Source: an uncultured Fusicatenibacter sp. (GTDB lineage: Bacteria > Bacillota > Clostridia > Lachnospirales > Lachnospiraceae). Taken from it: a DNA stretch of 30,599 nt. The stretch covers positions 1-30,599 of the forward strand of contig CABUPZ010000029.1 in assembly GCA_902493585.1 (NCBI GenBank), in the 5' to 3' direction. Positions 15,784-23,356 of the stretch are shown here, in pieces. A program made the translations under genes and the position numbers. Each line of letters starts with the position of its first letter. Position 1 is the stretch's first letter. The notes beneath the pieces are model-generated. The model was not told the DNA's origin. It did not search any database and saw nothing but the letters and a program-made list of their open reading frames with translations.

Positions 15784-16545
15784 TTATAAAATTGTAATTC
15801 CTTTTTCTCTGTATTTTTCCCGGATGGAATCGGAAATATGATCGTCCGTCACCACCGCATCCACCTGTGTACGGGAAAGCACTTTCTTTTTTGAACATTT
15901 TCCGATCTTGCTGGAATCCATCACTGCAAGCACCTGCCTTGCCGTTTCTGCCAACAGCTGGATAATCCCGATCTCATGGAAACGAAAGTCAGTAAATCCG
16001 TCATTGTAACTGACTGCATTGATGGAGAGAAACGCAATGTCCGGATGGTACTGACGAAATTCCTGTTCACAGACAGTTCCGCAGGTGGAACGCTCCAGAG
16101 GGTCCACCTCGCCGCCGACTGCGATCAGCTGGATCAACGGGCTCTGCATCAGAATACTGATCGCCGCCTGGTTGTTGGTCACCACAGTGATTTTTTTCTC
16201 CAAACCAAGCAGTTCCTGGGACAGGATCGTGTTCGTTGTGCCTGAATTGAGCGCAACCACATCTCCCTCCTTGATATAATTCAATGCTTTGCGGGACGCT
16301 TCCCGCTTCAGATCACTGTGTACGATCTCCCTCCCGGTAAAATTAAGGAAGGAGGCTCTGGATTCCGGCAGGCAGGCTCCTCCACGCACACATTTGATCA
16401 GACCATCCTGTTCCATCGCCTTCAAATCCCGCCGTATGGTATCCACAGACACCTGAAGCATCTGGCTGAGTTCGCCCACACGGACGGTAGACTGCAGCTG
16501 AAGCTGCTGTAAAATCAATTCTGTACGCTCTGTCTGTAACATCAT
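15784..16545 (-). CDS. DeoR family transcriptional regulator
   Basis: A 253-aa cytoplasmic repressor. An N-terminal helix-turn-helix (about residues 10-55) contains VSVDTIRRDLKAMEQDGLIK and the following RGGA wing typical of DeoR. The C-terminal sugar-phosphate-isomerase-like effector domain has ALNSGTTNTILSQEL and AVGGEVDPLERSTCG, the latter near the family's GG phosphate-binding loop. The start at 16545 is preferred because AGGAA lies 9 bases upstream; the outer ATG at 16569 has none. It lies between the divergent hydroxyacid dehydrogenase and the phosphonate-type operon and probably regulates both. DeoR proteins usually sense phosphorylated metabolites, compatible with a phosphonate ligand, but that is inference. 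Confidence 0.85.
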   Translation of the reverse strand: MMLQTERTELILQQLQLQSTVRVGELSQMLQVSVDTIRRDLKAMEQDGLIKCVRGGACLPESRASFLNFTGREIVHSDLKREASRKALNYIKEGDVVALNSGTTNTILSQELLGLEKKITVVTNNQAAISILMQSPLIQLIAVGGEVDPLERSTCGTVCEQEFRQYHPDIAFLSINAVSYNDGFTDFRFHEIGIIQLLAETARQVLAVMDSSKIGKCSKKKVLSRTQVDAVVTDDHISDSIREKYREKGITIL

Positions 16546-16596
16546 GTTTTCTATTTCCTGTTCATCCATAATAAATAATCTTTGATATTCGTATAT

Positions 16597-16625
16597 AGTA
16601 TAATAGAAATATTTCAGAATTTCAA
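16597..16625 (-). promoter_or_regulatory. Promoter for DeoR gene
   Basis: TTGAAA (16625-16620) and TATACT (16602-16597) are 17 bases apart on the minus strand. Confidence 0.65.
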
Positions 16626-16645
16626 ATACTGTTTTCTTTCCGATA

Positions 16646-16654
16646 TGCTATACT
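16646..16654 (+). promoter_or_regulatory. Extended -10 promoter for hydroxyacid dehydrogenase
   Basis: TGCTATACT on the plus strand is a TGn-extended -10 box about 30 bases upstream of the start codon. It is back to back with the DeoR promoter, within about 60 bases, suiting joint control. Confidence 0.5.
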
Positions 16655-16686
16655 GGAAAAAGATCATACGAAAGGAATAGAGAACA

Positions 16687-17625
16687 ATGAAGATCGTTTT
16701 TTTAGACGCAAAGACACTGGGAGATGACATTGACTATACTCCGTTTGAGCAGCTTGGAGAAGTCGTGAAATATCCTTTTTCCACTCCGGAAGAAATTGCC
16801 GGACGTGCCAAAGACGCCGATGTGCTCGTGGTCAATAAAGTACAGATCAATGCCCGGACCATCCCTTCCCCGGAAAAACTGAAGCTGGTCTGCGTCACCG
16901 CTACCGGCACCAACAACCTGGACAAAGAGTACCTTGCCAAATGGAACATCCAATGGCGCAACGTCGCCGGATATTCCACAGAATCCGTGGCACAGCATAC
17001 CTTCGCCGTGCTGTTTTATCTGATGGAACATCTGCGCTATTACGATGATTATGTAAAAGAAGGGCATTATATCAACGACCAGATCTTTACCCATTTTTCC
17101 AGAACCTTCCACGAACTGAACGGATCCGTCTGGGGAATCCTGGGTCTTGGCGCCATCGGCCGCAGAGTGGCAGATATCGCCGGAATGTTCGGCGCGGATG
17201 TCATCTATTACTCAGCATCCGGCGCTCCCGCACAGGAAGGATATCATCAGGTAGATTTTGAAACCCTGCTTCGCCGGTCAGATATCCTGTCCATCCATGC
17301 GCCGCTGAACGAATATACGCAGGGCCTGATGAACGCGGAAGCGTTCCGCAAAATGAAATCCGAAGCGATCCTTCTGAACATGGGCAGAGGACCGATCATC
17401 TGTGAAGCGGATCTCGCCGATGCACTGAACCATCATGAAATCCTGGCTGCCGGGCTGGATGTTCTCTGCGAAGAACCGATGGCGAAAGACAGCCCGCTAC
17501 TCACTGTCACAGAGCAAAGCCGGCTGTTCATCACCCCGCATATCGCCTGGGCGGCTGTAGAGTCCAGACAGCGGCTGATGAAAATTGTCGCCGGTCAGAT
17601 CCGAGATTTCTTTAAAAATACCTGA
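16687..17625 (+). CDS. D-2-hydroxyacid dehydrogenase
   Basis: A 312-aa NAD(P)-dependent 2-hydroxyacid dehydrogenase. The cofactor fold has GLGAIG (153-158). The catalytic triad is complete: R234 in LLNMGRGPII, E263 in CEEPM and H285 in TPHIAW. The residue after the second beta strand is in VIYYSASG, lacking the aspartate that favours NAD, so NADPH use is possible. It resembles hydroxypyruvate/glyoxylate reductase-like proteins of Clostridia. It is divergent from DeoR and close to the phosphonate-type operon, so a phosphonopyruvate/phosphonolactate-type substrate is a possibility, but ordinary 2-keto acids are equally allowed. Phosphite dehydrogenase (PtxD) belongs to the same superfamily and was considered less likely. 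AAAGGA precedes the ATG. Confidence 0.85.
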   Translation: MKIVFLDAKTLGDDIDYTPFEQLGEVVKYPFSTPEEIAGRAKDADVLVVNKVQINARTIPSPEKLKLVCVTATGTNNLDKEYLAKWNIQWRNVAGYSTESVAQHTFAVLFYLMEHLRYYDDYVKEGHYINDQIFTHFSRTFHELNGSVWGILGLGAIGRRVADIAGMFGADVIYYSASGAPAQEGYHQVDFETLLRRSDILSIHAPLNEYTQGLMNAEAFRKMKSEAILLNMGRGPIICEADLADALNHHEILAAGLDVLCEEPMAKDSPLLTVTEQSRLFITPHIAWAAVESRQRLMKIVAGQIRDFFKNT

Positions 17626-17728
17626 TCCTGGCGTTGGACTTTCCTCCGGCACGGCTTTTACCGATTTCACTCTTTCTGTAATTCTGACAGGACTAAATTT
17701 TTGCAAAGTATGCGTCACAGTTTATGAA

Positions 17729-17783
17729 AAATTCATCCCGAACTCAAGCATCCTATTACGCTTCCTGAGTTCGGGATGAATTT
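17729..17783. terminator. Long perfect stem-loop between convergent genes
   Basis: AAATTCATCCCGAACTCA (17729-17746) and its exact complement (17766-17783) form an 18-bp stem with a 19-base loop. It lies between the convergent dehydrogenase and radical-SAM remnant and probably ends transcription in both directions, although the T-run is short. Confidence 0.65.
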
Positions 17784-17799
17784 CCCACAAAGTTTATTT

Positions 17800-18128
17800 T
17801 CAGTCCATTTTTCCATTAAAAAGACTTAGCTGCCTGTACTCCTTTTCCTCGGGGAATTCATTTAAATACGCAAAAATCTCCTTGGTGCGGTACATGATTC
17901 CAGTTTCCCGGCAGGCCGTTTCAAACAATGCTGTAAGACGCTCATGCTTCGGACTCATTACCTCATAAGCATTCCCATAGGTACACTGGTACTTCTGTTT
18001 CAATCCCGAAAAATACTGGTCCAGCGCCTGATAAAAATATTCCCTGTCACCTTCACGCAGGGTCACTCCCATCCCCAGTTTTCTCCACTGGAAATGGTGC
18101 GTCCTCTGCCGGATGGTATTCCTATCTC
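17800..18128 (-). pseudogene. Radical SAM (SPL-type) C-terminal remnant
   Basis: Reading in one frame from a stop near 18130 to 17800 gives a tail resembling the C-terminus of spore-photoproduct-lyase-like radical SAM proteins: EGDREYFYQALDQYFSGLK, YGNAYEVMSP and a QLSLF ending after a FPEEKEY segment. No radical SAM CxxxCxxC core is present, and the only in-frame ATG (at 18072) falls inside the conserved tail. The 5' end abuts the stop of the methyltransferase gene. This suggests a truncated gene whose front part was deleted; a small independent protein from 18072 (90 aa) cannot be excluded. Family assignment is from remembered similarity. Confidence 0.5.
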
Positions 18129-19189
18129 ACTTTGTACTCCCTGCACGCAGCCACATAAGCCTCGATATTTTTCCACGGAACTTCCGGTTCCAACAAATGT
18201 GTCGGTGCCACAAACAGACCGCCGTGCTCTCTCGCAATATCCAGATTCTTCCACACCTGTTCCTTTACACCTTCTGGTGTTGCAAACGGCATGGTTGTCT
18301 GTGTTCCAATGGTGCCGTGAAAGGAAATCTTTCCCCCATATTTGTTGTAAATTTCCTGAAAATCCATACACTCACTCTGAATCGGATTCAATACATCGAT
18401 TCCGCATTCAATCAAATCCGGAATAAAATCTGTAACCGTACCGCAGCTGTGGTAGAAAATGATAATTCCAGGGTCGATCTCTCTGATCGCGTCAACGACT
18501 TTCTTCAGGCGAGGCTTAAGCCATTCCCGATACATTGCCGGACTCATCATCGGACCATTCTGCATTCCAATATCGTCACCCAGATAGATAATGTCAACTC
18601 CGGCGCGGGCATAGGATTTTGCCCGTATGATTGCCTGCTCCGTTACCTTATCCAATATCCAGGACGCAATTTCCGGTTCACAGGACATGTCTACCATAAG
18701 ATTCTCCATTCCCCGGATATACCAGGCAGTCTCCCAGATTGTCATCTGCATGTTGCCCATCGCTGCCAGATTGCGGCTGTGAATATTCTCCACCTGGATT
18801 TTTTGGTGCGACGCGTCCCCTCTTGAGAAGTCCGGAAAAGGATACGCCTGTATTTCTTCCAGTTCTTCCATGTCTCTCATGGGATTTCGCATATAGGTCA
18901 TATGCTTTGCCGCTTCGCTTCCTGGCTCATGGGCAACGCCCCAGATATCGATCGACGCGCCTTCTTTCAGTCCGCCCGGATAGAATTTTCTGTACTCTTC
19001 CGGATCATAGGGCAGCCGGATATCTTCCACATTGCGCCAGGGCATATCAAAATATTCCATGTAATCCGTCTGTCCGCCTGTCTTCTCTTGAAAAGTTTTT
19101 ACCAGATCCGGACACAGGCTGAATTCCACGGGCACTTCTTCATAGGGTTCTCTTCTCAGCAGCGCCAGTAAATTTTCTCTTTTTGTCAT
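18122..19189 (-). CDS. UroD family corrinoid/methyl-transferase-like protein
   Basis: A 355-aa protein with the uroporphyrinogen decarboxylase fold, closer to the MtaA/CmuA-type cobalamin methyltransferases than to HemE. The zinc-binding H-x-C appears as H247-S-C249 in IFYHSCGTVTDFIPDLIECG. The N-terminal MTKRENLLALLRREPYEEVP matches the usual opening of this group. The start at 19189 has AGGAG 8 bases upstream. It is divergent from an AraC-type regulator, which is probably its controller. No corrinoid protein or MtaB-type partner is present in the window, so the methyl donor and acceptor cannot be inferred. Confidence 0.78.
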   Translation of the reverse strand: MTKRENLLALLRREPYEEVPVEFSLCPDLVKTFQEKTGGQTDYMEYFDMPWRNVEDIRLPYDPEEYRKFYPGGLKEGASIDIWGVAHEPGSEAAKHMTYMRNPMRDMEELEEIQAYPFPDFSRGDASHQKIQVENIHSRNLAAMGNMQMTIWETAWYIRGMENLMVDMSCEPEIASWILDKVTEQAIIRAKSYARAGVDIIYLGDDIGMQNGPMMSPAMYREWLKPRLKKVVDAIREIDPGIIIFYHSCGTVTDFIPDLIECGIDVLNPIQSECMDFQEIYNKYGGKISFHGTIGTQTTMPFATPEGVKEQVWKNLDIAREHGGLFVAPTHLLEPEVPWKNIEAYVAACREYKVR

Positions 19190-19249
19190 CTCTCTTCTCC
19201 TCACTCACCTGAACATAATAATTTTTCCATATCTTAATTCCATTCTCTC

Positions 19250-19279
19250 TTGACACCTTCACAGTATATCTTATAGAAT
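19250..19279 (+). promoter_or_regulatory. Promoter for AraC-type regulator
   Basis: A perfect TTGACA (19250-19255) is followed by TATAGAAT (19272-19279), which offers TAGAAT at 18-base spacing or TATAGA at 16. It lies about 65 bases upstream of the regulator start. Confidence 0.6.
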
Positions 19280-19341
19280 CAAAAAAAAGAATGATGGAAC
19301 TGGCATATACATGTCATATTTGGTATAGGAGTTTTTTCATT

Positions 19342-20181
19342 ATGAACATTCCACAGAACTACTTTAAAAACGACAGCGTCTACGGAAATCTTTCAGACAA
19401 TCCCAGAAACGGAACTATAGGCTGTGGCTTTCTGTTTAAGCCGGACGCCTCTTACAGCCAGTCTCTTTGCTTTGATCACTACGGAGCCTTCTATTTACTG
19501 AGCGGACAAGGATTCTATCAGGATGAAACCGGAAAGAAACTCTCTCTGGCTGCAGGAGACTATGTACAGCGCCTTCCTGGTCTCTCCCATTCGACGATTG
19601 TTTCTCCTACCGGAAACTGGCTGGAATTTTTTATATGCTTCGGAGCAGAAACCTATCATCATCTGGTCAATCTGAACCTTCTTTCTGCAGAACCTGTCAT
19701 CCATCCGGGTCTCTCACCCATTCTTTTTGAAAAGTGCACCTATCTGCTGGAAAGTATGAGGAATTCCTCCAACGACAGACAACCCTTTCTTTATCTGCAG
19801 CTGCAGGAGTTTGCCATTGAACTGTATCAATATTCCCTGCACAAACAGATGAATCCGGGACTGCAGCGTGCCATGCAGAAGGCAGAGGAATTGCTCTGCA
19901 CACCTCCGGATTTCTTATCACCGCATGAAACGGCGGCTTTGCTGAATATGGGATATGAAAATTTCCGAAAAAAATTTAAGAGTTACTATCATGATTCCCC
20001 ATCCTCCTACCAGCTGAACGCACGAATGAATTACTCGAAAACGCTGCTTCTCGACACACAGAAAAGTCTGAATGAAATTGCCCTGATCTGCCGCTTTTCA
20101 GATGCATTTGCCTACTCAAAGGCATTCAAAAAGCATTACGGCATCTCACCGTCTCTGTTTCGCCAGATGTATCTTCTGTAA
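19342..20181 (+). CDS. AraC family transcriptional regulator
   Basis: A 279-aa regulator. The N-terminal half is a cupin-like ligand-sensing domain (segment GAFYLLSGQGFYQDETGKKL, then AAGDYVQRLPGLSHS). The C-terminal ~100 residues hold two helix-turn-helix motifs: one around LSPHETAALLNMGYENFRKK and the second with SLNEIALICRFSDAFAYSKA followed by KKHYGISPSLFRQ, the standard AraC signature. The start at 19342 has TAGGAG about 10 bases upstream; a longer ORF from 19291 overlaps the promoter region and is not preferred. It is divergent from the UroD-type gene, its most likely target; the inducer is unknown. Confidence 0.85.
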   Translation: MNIPQNYFKNDSVYGNLSDNPRNGTIGCGFLFKPDASYSQSLCFDHYGAFYLLSGQGFYQDETGKKLSLAAGDYVQRLPGLSHSTIVSPTGNWLEFFICFGAETYHHLVNLNLLSAEPVIHPGLSPILFEKCTYLLESMRNSSNDRQPFLYLQLQEFAIELYQYSLHKQMNPGLQRAMQKAEELLCTPPDFLSPHETAALLNMGYENFRKKFKSYYHDSPSSYQLNARMNYSKTLLLDTQKSLNEIALICRFSDAFAYSKAFKKHYGISPSLFRQMYLL

Positions 20182-20298
20182 CGCAGAAAGGGAAGCGCAA
20201 AAGCAACTCCCCAAAAATAGGTCTGGCAGTGGTCAGGGTGTGGCTGCGCACCTGCCAGCCCTGGACCTGCAGGACAGATAGGTGAACATTCAGCGTGG

Positions 20299-20799
20299 TC
20301 ATGCAATTTCCTTCTTTTTCCCGGGCAGTGCCTTCAGATCAGCCATTGTGGCATCCAAATTGGCACGATGCCAATTTGAGACTTTCAGTGCATCGACGCC
20401 CATGATTCCAGATCCGAATCCGCTCATTCCCACCGAGAGCGTACCGGAGTGGCGCCACTCGCTCAACTCCTTCTGCTGGGCAGAGAGCGCGATAACGCCT
20501 TCGTCTGTGTCCAGTTCGATACGCCAGTTGAGCATATCCTCAGTGATGGCGACCTTGCGGATACTGGCATAGGGAATCTCCAAGGTCACATCTTTTTTCA
20601 GCATAAGGGACATCCGACCGAAGGGCAGAAGCACCAGCGAATCCTTGCACATCTGCAGGGCAAAAAACTCGTTAGAGAAGAATTTTGTAATCTTCTCGCT
20701 CAAGTTGGCAGGGGCGTAAGTGACGATGATAGCACGGTCGGGAATGGGGTCATAACCAGCTTCCTTGACGAACTCAGTGACAAATTTTTCAGCAGGCAT
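20299..20799 (-). CDS. Hypothetical PH-like domain protein, probable LytTR target
   Basis: A 166-aa cytoplasmic protein without signal peptide or membrane segments. I do not recognise the family with certainty. The alternation of short beta strands (SLVLLPFGRMSLML, VTLEIPYASIRKVAI, WRIELDTDEGVIALSA) resembles PH-like/YokE-type domains. The C-terminal segment is glycine/serine rich, with MSGFGSGIMGVDAL, and the tail ends KKKEIA. AAAGGAG lies 9 bases before the ATG. It is separated from the LytTR regulator by its own promoter carrying two 21-bp-spaced repeats, which marks it as a likely direct output of that system. Function is unknown. Confidence 0.6.
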   Translation of the reverse strand: MPAEKFVTEFVKEAGYDPIPDRAIIVTYAPANLSEKITKFFSNEFFALQMCKDSLVLLPFGRMSLMLKKDVTLEIPYASIRKVAITEDMLNWRIELDTDEGVIALSAQQKELSEWRHSGTLSVGMSGFGSGIMGVDALKVSNWHRANLDATMADLKALPGKKKEIA

Positions 20800-20853
20800 A
20801 GTAGTTATCTCCTTTTGTTTTATTGTGTTATGTGGGTTTCTTTCGATGGTCTA

Positions 20854-20918
20854 AGTATAACAGACAAAAGAAAAGATATCTTAAATCTTTCGCCAAAGGT
20901 TCGTTTCGCTTCGCCAAA
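20854..20918 (-). promoter_or_regulatory. LytTR-type operator and promoter
   Basis: On the minus strand TTTGGCGAA occurs twice (20918-20910 and 20897-20889), exactly 21 bases apart on the same face of the helix. This is the usual layout for LytTR-domain regulators. Next come a weak -35 (AAGATA, 20882-20877) and TATACT (20859-20854) at 17-base spacing, so the promoter looks activator-dependent. It drives the 166-aa gene. Confidence 0.68.
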
Positions 20919-20938
20919 TGCAAAAAGATAAATAGTTT

Positions 20939-21667
20939 TCAATCAGATTTGTATTCGCTTTTCGCTTTACGGGATAAAAGACAGGTCTCGCCATTGTCCA
21001 GCTCCACCAATTGCTCTTTGAGATGCACCGCTCGAATGCGCTCCCGGTTTACAAGAAAGCTACGATGGCAACGCCAAAAGCCCTCGCCCAGCTGAGCTGC
21101 AAAATGATCCAGACTACTGTTGAATTCCAACAACTCATCATCCAGATGCAACTGCAAAATGTGGCGCAGACCTACCGCCTCAAAATACAAAATGCTGCTT
21201 ACCGGGATGTGCCGCACGGTATCGAGGATTTTCACTGTGCAGTAATTTCCCTGGCCGGGGCGCTGGGCCTCCATTCGCTCTCGGATGCTCTCCAAGCACT
21301 GTTGTATCCGGCTGGTCATAGAGTTTCGATCACCCTTAATGATGTAATCGAGAGCTTCTAGTCGTAGGCGGAAAGTCTCAAAAGCCAAGTCATTGTGGGC
21401 TGTAATAAATACAATGAACCCGCGAGGATCGTATTGCCGCAGCTTTTGCGCCAGTTCCAAACCGCTTATCTTGCCGGGAAAATCAATGTCCAGAAAGTAG
21501 ATTGCCGGGACGGAATCCTGCCTCTGTAGCTCCAGCAACTCATCGGGATTCTCCAGCACACGCACCGGTCCCATATCGCTGTCAAGAATCAGGATCTGAT
21601 TATTGACAATCTGCTCCAGACTATTCCGAATAGGCGCTTCATCATCACAGATATATACAGGGATCAT
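20939..21667 (-). CDS. LytTR-family response regulator (AgrA/ComE-like)
   Basis: A 242-aa response regulator. The receiver domain has acidic pocket D8-D9, phospho-acceptor D60 (FLDIDFPG) and the threonine in VFITAHNDLAFE. The C-terminal LytTR DNA-binding domain shows YCTVKILDTVRHIPVSSILY near its beginning, ALxLHLDDELLEFN-type beta strands, and the HRSFLVNRERIRAV signature. It overlaps no gene but starts 16 bases after the stop of the sensor kinase, with AAGGAGG upstream of its ATG, so the two form a two-component system. Expected output is activation of promoters with paired 9-bp direct repeats, such as the one at 20889-20918. Confidence 0.88.
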   Translation of the reverse strand: MIPVYICDDEAPIRNSLEQIVNNQILILDSDMGPVRVLENPDELLELQRQDSVPAIYFLDIDFPGKISGLELAQKLRQYDPRGFIVFITAHNDLAFETFRLRLEALDYIIKGDRNSMTSRIQQCLESIRERMEAQRPGQGNYCTVKILDTVRHIPVSSILYFEAVGLRHILQLHLDDELLEFNSSLDHFAAQLGEGFWRCHRSFLVNRERIRAVHLKEQLVELDNGETCLLSRKAKSEYKSD

Positions 21668-21683
21668 CGTCCTTCCTCCTTTC

Positions 21684-23048
21684 TCATGCTGCAGGGATGT
21701 GCAGCTCCTGCACGAACATCCCGTCCTTCAAGTATGTGCGCGTGGCACACCCGCGGCAGCGGTTCACGATGCGCCGGTAACTGGAAAGTCCCGTGCCATG
21801 ACCGGAACCTTTGGTAGTGTAACCCTTTTTTGCCAGGGACGTAAGATCAGGAGGCGTGGTATAGTTGTTCGCAACCGCAAGGTACAACTCAGTTTCCTCT
21901 TGAAGAACCACCACACGCACCTGACCATCTATTGCGGGAGCGGCCTCAATAGCGTTATCCAACAGGATGCCTAGTGCCCGCAGCAGATCATCAGTGTCCA
22001 TACGAAGGTGACCGTGTACCGGCTCCAGTGCTTCCAGCACACCTTTGATATGCTTCTGTCGCATTTTGGCCAGTTTCGTTGCCAGCAAACTGCGCAACGG
22101 ATACAACTGAATATTGTTGAGACCATCCATTTGTGCAATCTCTGCGCCCAGCTTTTCATCAAAGTAGCTGCTGGTGCGCTTCATGAAATCCTGGATGCCG
22201 ACCAAGTCACCCTCCTGTGCTTGCAGCGTCAAACCGGAGAACAGATTCGTGAAATCGTGGCGAAAGGCCCGGATTTCCTGTTGCAGTTCTTCCAGCAGCG
22301 CCATGTGGGCCTGCTGTTGCAGAATGGTCTCCTCTTGGGCTTTGATCTTATCTTGGCCAGCGGTGTACATGGCGGCAAATTGCAGTGCAATCACGCCCAC
22401 CACGATGAGCGCAAAGAAAAATGTAGCGTAGCCGGCGTCCGGGGTTAGGTCCGGGGCTAAAAGCTGCTGCAGAGGCACAATGAACATAAGTGCAAGGCAG
22501 ACCACTAAGGTCAAAATGCCCCTGCTCTGACTGAGGAACAAGGCCGTAAAATAGCGGTAAAAGCCTGATTTTTTCAGAATGGCCGCCACAAGCAGGGCGA
22601 CTCCAACAGTCAGCATATAAGGCACATCCAGCCGTACGAAGACCAGAAAATGCTGTCGGTCAAACAGAGGCGAATATTCCTCCACCACATACACCATCGT
22701 GGTGTTAGCGGTGTTGACGATGAATGTGCAGAAAATTGCCGCCGTGAAGGTGTGCAGCAGCGTGATACGGTGAACTTTGGTCATCAGTATCCCAAGGACT
22801 AGTGCCGTCAGGAGATAGCAAGCGGTATCAAAGACGGCAGAAGGCGTATCCTCGATCCCGGTCACCAGAATGTACAGGGCGTATAGGAACATCGCAAGCC
22901 ATTGGAACACCTCAGCGCAAATAAAAAAGATGCCTAAAGATTTCCAGTGGATTTTACGGCCTAAAATGCCCGCTGTCAGAATGTAAAGTGCCAGAGCCAT
23001 CAGGCCCATTGTAAATGCAACCGTGCCAAGACGAAACGCTAAACTCAT
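21684..23048 (-). CDS. AgrC/ComD-like sensor histidine kinase (GHKL)
   Basis: A 454-aa membrane kinase. Roughly residues 1-230 contain about six or seven transmembrane helices, the sensor part. A coiled segment leads to the phosphorylation site H264 in IRAFRHDFTNLFSGL, a SPOB-type helical region. The C-terminal GHKL ATPase domain includes LLDNAIEAAPAI (N box) and GSGHGTGLSSYRRIV (G box). This domain order is that of peptide-sensing quorum kinases such as AgrC and ComD. No agrB/agrD or other peptide gene was found nearby, so the ligand source is unclear. AAAGGA lies about 11 bases before the ATG. The response regulator is directly downstream. Confidence 0.87.
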   Translation of the reverse strand: MSLAFRLGTVAFTMGLMALALYILTAGILGRKIHWKSLGIFFICAEVFQWLAMFLYALYILVTGIEDTPSAVFDTACYLLTALVLGILMTKVHRITLLHTFTAAIFCTFIVNTANTTMVYVVEEYSPLFDRQHFLVFVRLDVPYMLTVGVALLVAAILKKSGFYRYFTALFLSQSRGILTLVVCLALMFIVPLQQLLAPDLTPDAGYATFFFALIVVGVIALQFAAMYTAGQDKIKAQEETILQQQAHMALLEELQQEIRAFRHDFTNLFSGLTLQAQEGDLVGIQDFMKRTSSYFDEKLGAEIAQMDGLNNIQLYPLRSLLATKLAKMRQKHIKGVLEALEPVHGHLRMDTDDLLRALGILLDNAIEAAPAIDGQVRVVVLQEETELYLAVANNYTTPPDLTSLAKKGYTTKGSGHGTGLSSYRRIVNRCRGCATRTYLKDGMFVQELHIPAA

Positions 23049-23082
23049 GGCATTTTTTCCTTTCCCTCTTAAATTTTTTTAT

Positions 23083-23153
23083 ATAATACGCCAAACGGTT
23101 GAATTGATTCAGCCATAGCATTGACTATTGTACCATAAGCGTTGGCGTATTAT
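23083..23153. repeat. 12-bp inverted repeat flanking kinase promoter
   Basis: ATAATACGCCAA (23083-23094) and TTGGCGTATTAT (23142-23153) are exact complements separated by 47 bases. Each contains the core TTGGCG that is also in the LytTR repeats at 20889-20918, suggesting binding by the same regulator. Confidence 0.55.
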
Positions 23154-23156
23154 CAA
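23127..23156 (-). promoter_or_regulatory. Promoter for kinase/regulator operon
   Basis: TTGATA (23156-23151) and TACAAT (23132-23127) are 18 bases apart on the minus strand. The right arm of the inverted repeat overlaps the -35/spacer region. Confidence 0.5.
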
Positions 23157-23278
23157 TGATGGGCTATCAGGTTGAAGCGGCTTTTTCTGCGGCGTGTTCC
23201 GGCGTTGGCATGCTCCCCGACATTTAAAGGTAGGAAATCGCTAAAAAAAAACAGACTATTTCCTCGCTTTCGGAATTG

Positions 23279-23287
23279 TGGTAGAAT
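23279..23287 (+). promoter_or_regulatory. Extended -10 promoter for ABC operon
   Basis: TGGTAGAAT on the plus strand, about 70 bases upstream of the ATPase start; -35 region weak. Confidence 0.4.
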
Positions 23288-23356
23288 GAAAATATCAAAG
23301 TGACAATTTTAACAAAAATGATGATTATATTCAAAATATAACGGAGGATTATTCGT

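Larger units (their letters stand above)
23049..23356. other. Intergenic region between kinase and ABC operon
   Basis: A divergent 308-base region. It carries the kinase promoter with flanking inverted repeats and the ABC promoter. A stretch around 23165-23215 is GC-rich and without obvious signals apart from a second GCGTTGGC. No small signal-peptide gene with a ribosome binding site could be supported. Confidence 0.4.

Noticed and set aside
16687..17625. Phosphite dehydrogenase (PtxD) next to a PhnCDE/PtxABC-type transporter
   Set aside because: The enzyme has the common 2-hydroxyacid dehydrogenase triad and clostridial hydroxypyruvate-reductase-like features; nothing specific to PtxD was recognised, and the divergent orientation and alcohol dehydrogenase partner fit organic substrates better. 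Kept only as an alternative.
23139..23209. Two GCGTTGGC copies 63 bases apart (3 x 21) on the plus strand
   Set aside because: No copies at the intermediate 21-base positions and no promoter arrangement that would use them; probably chance.
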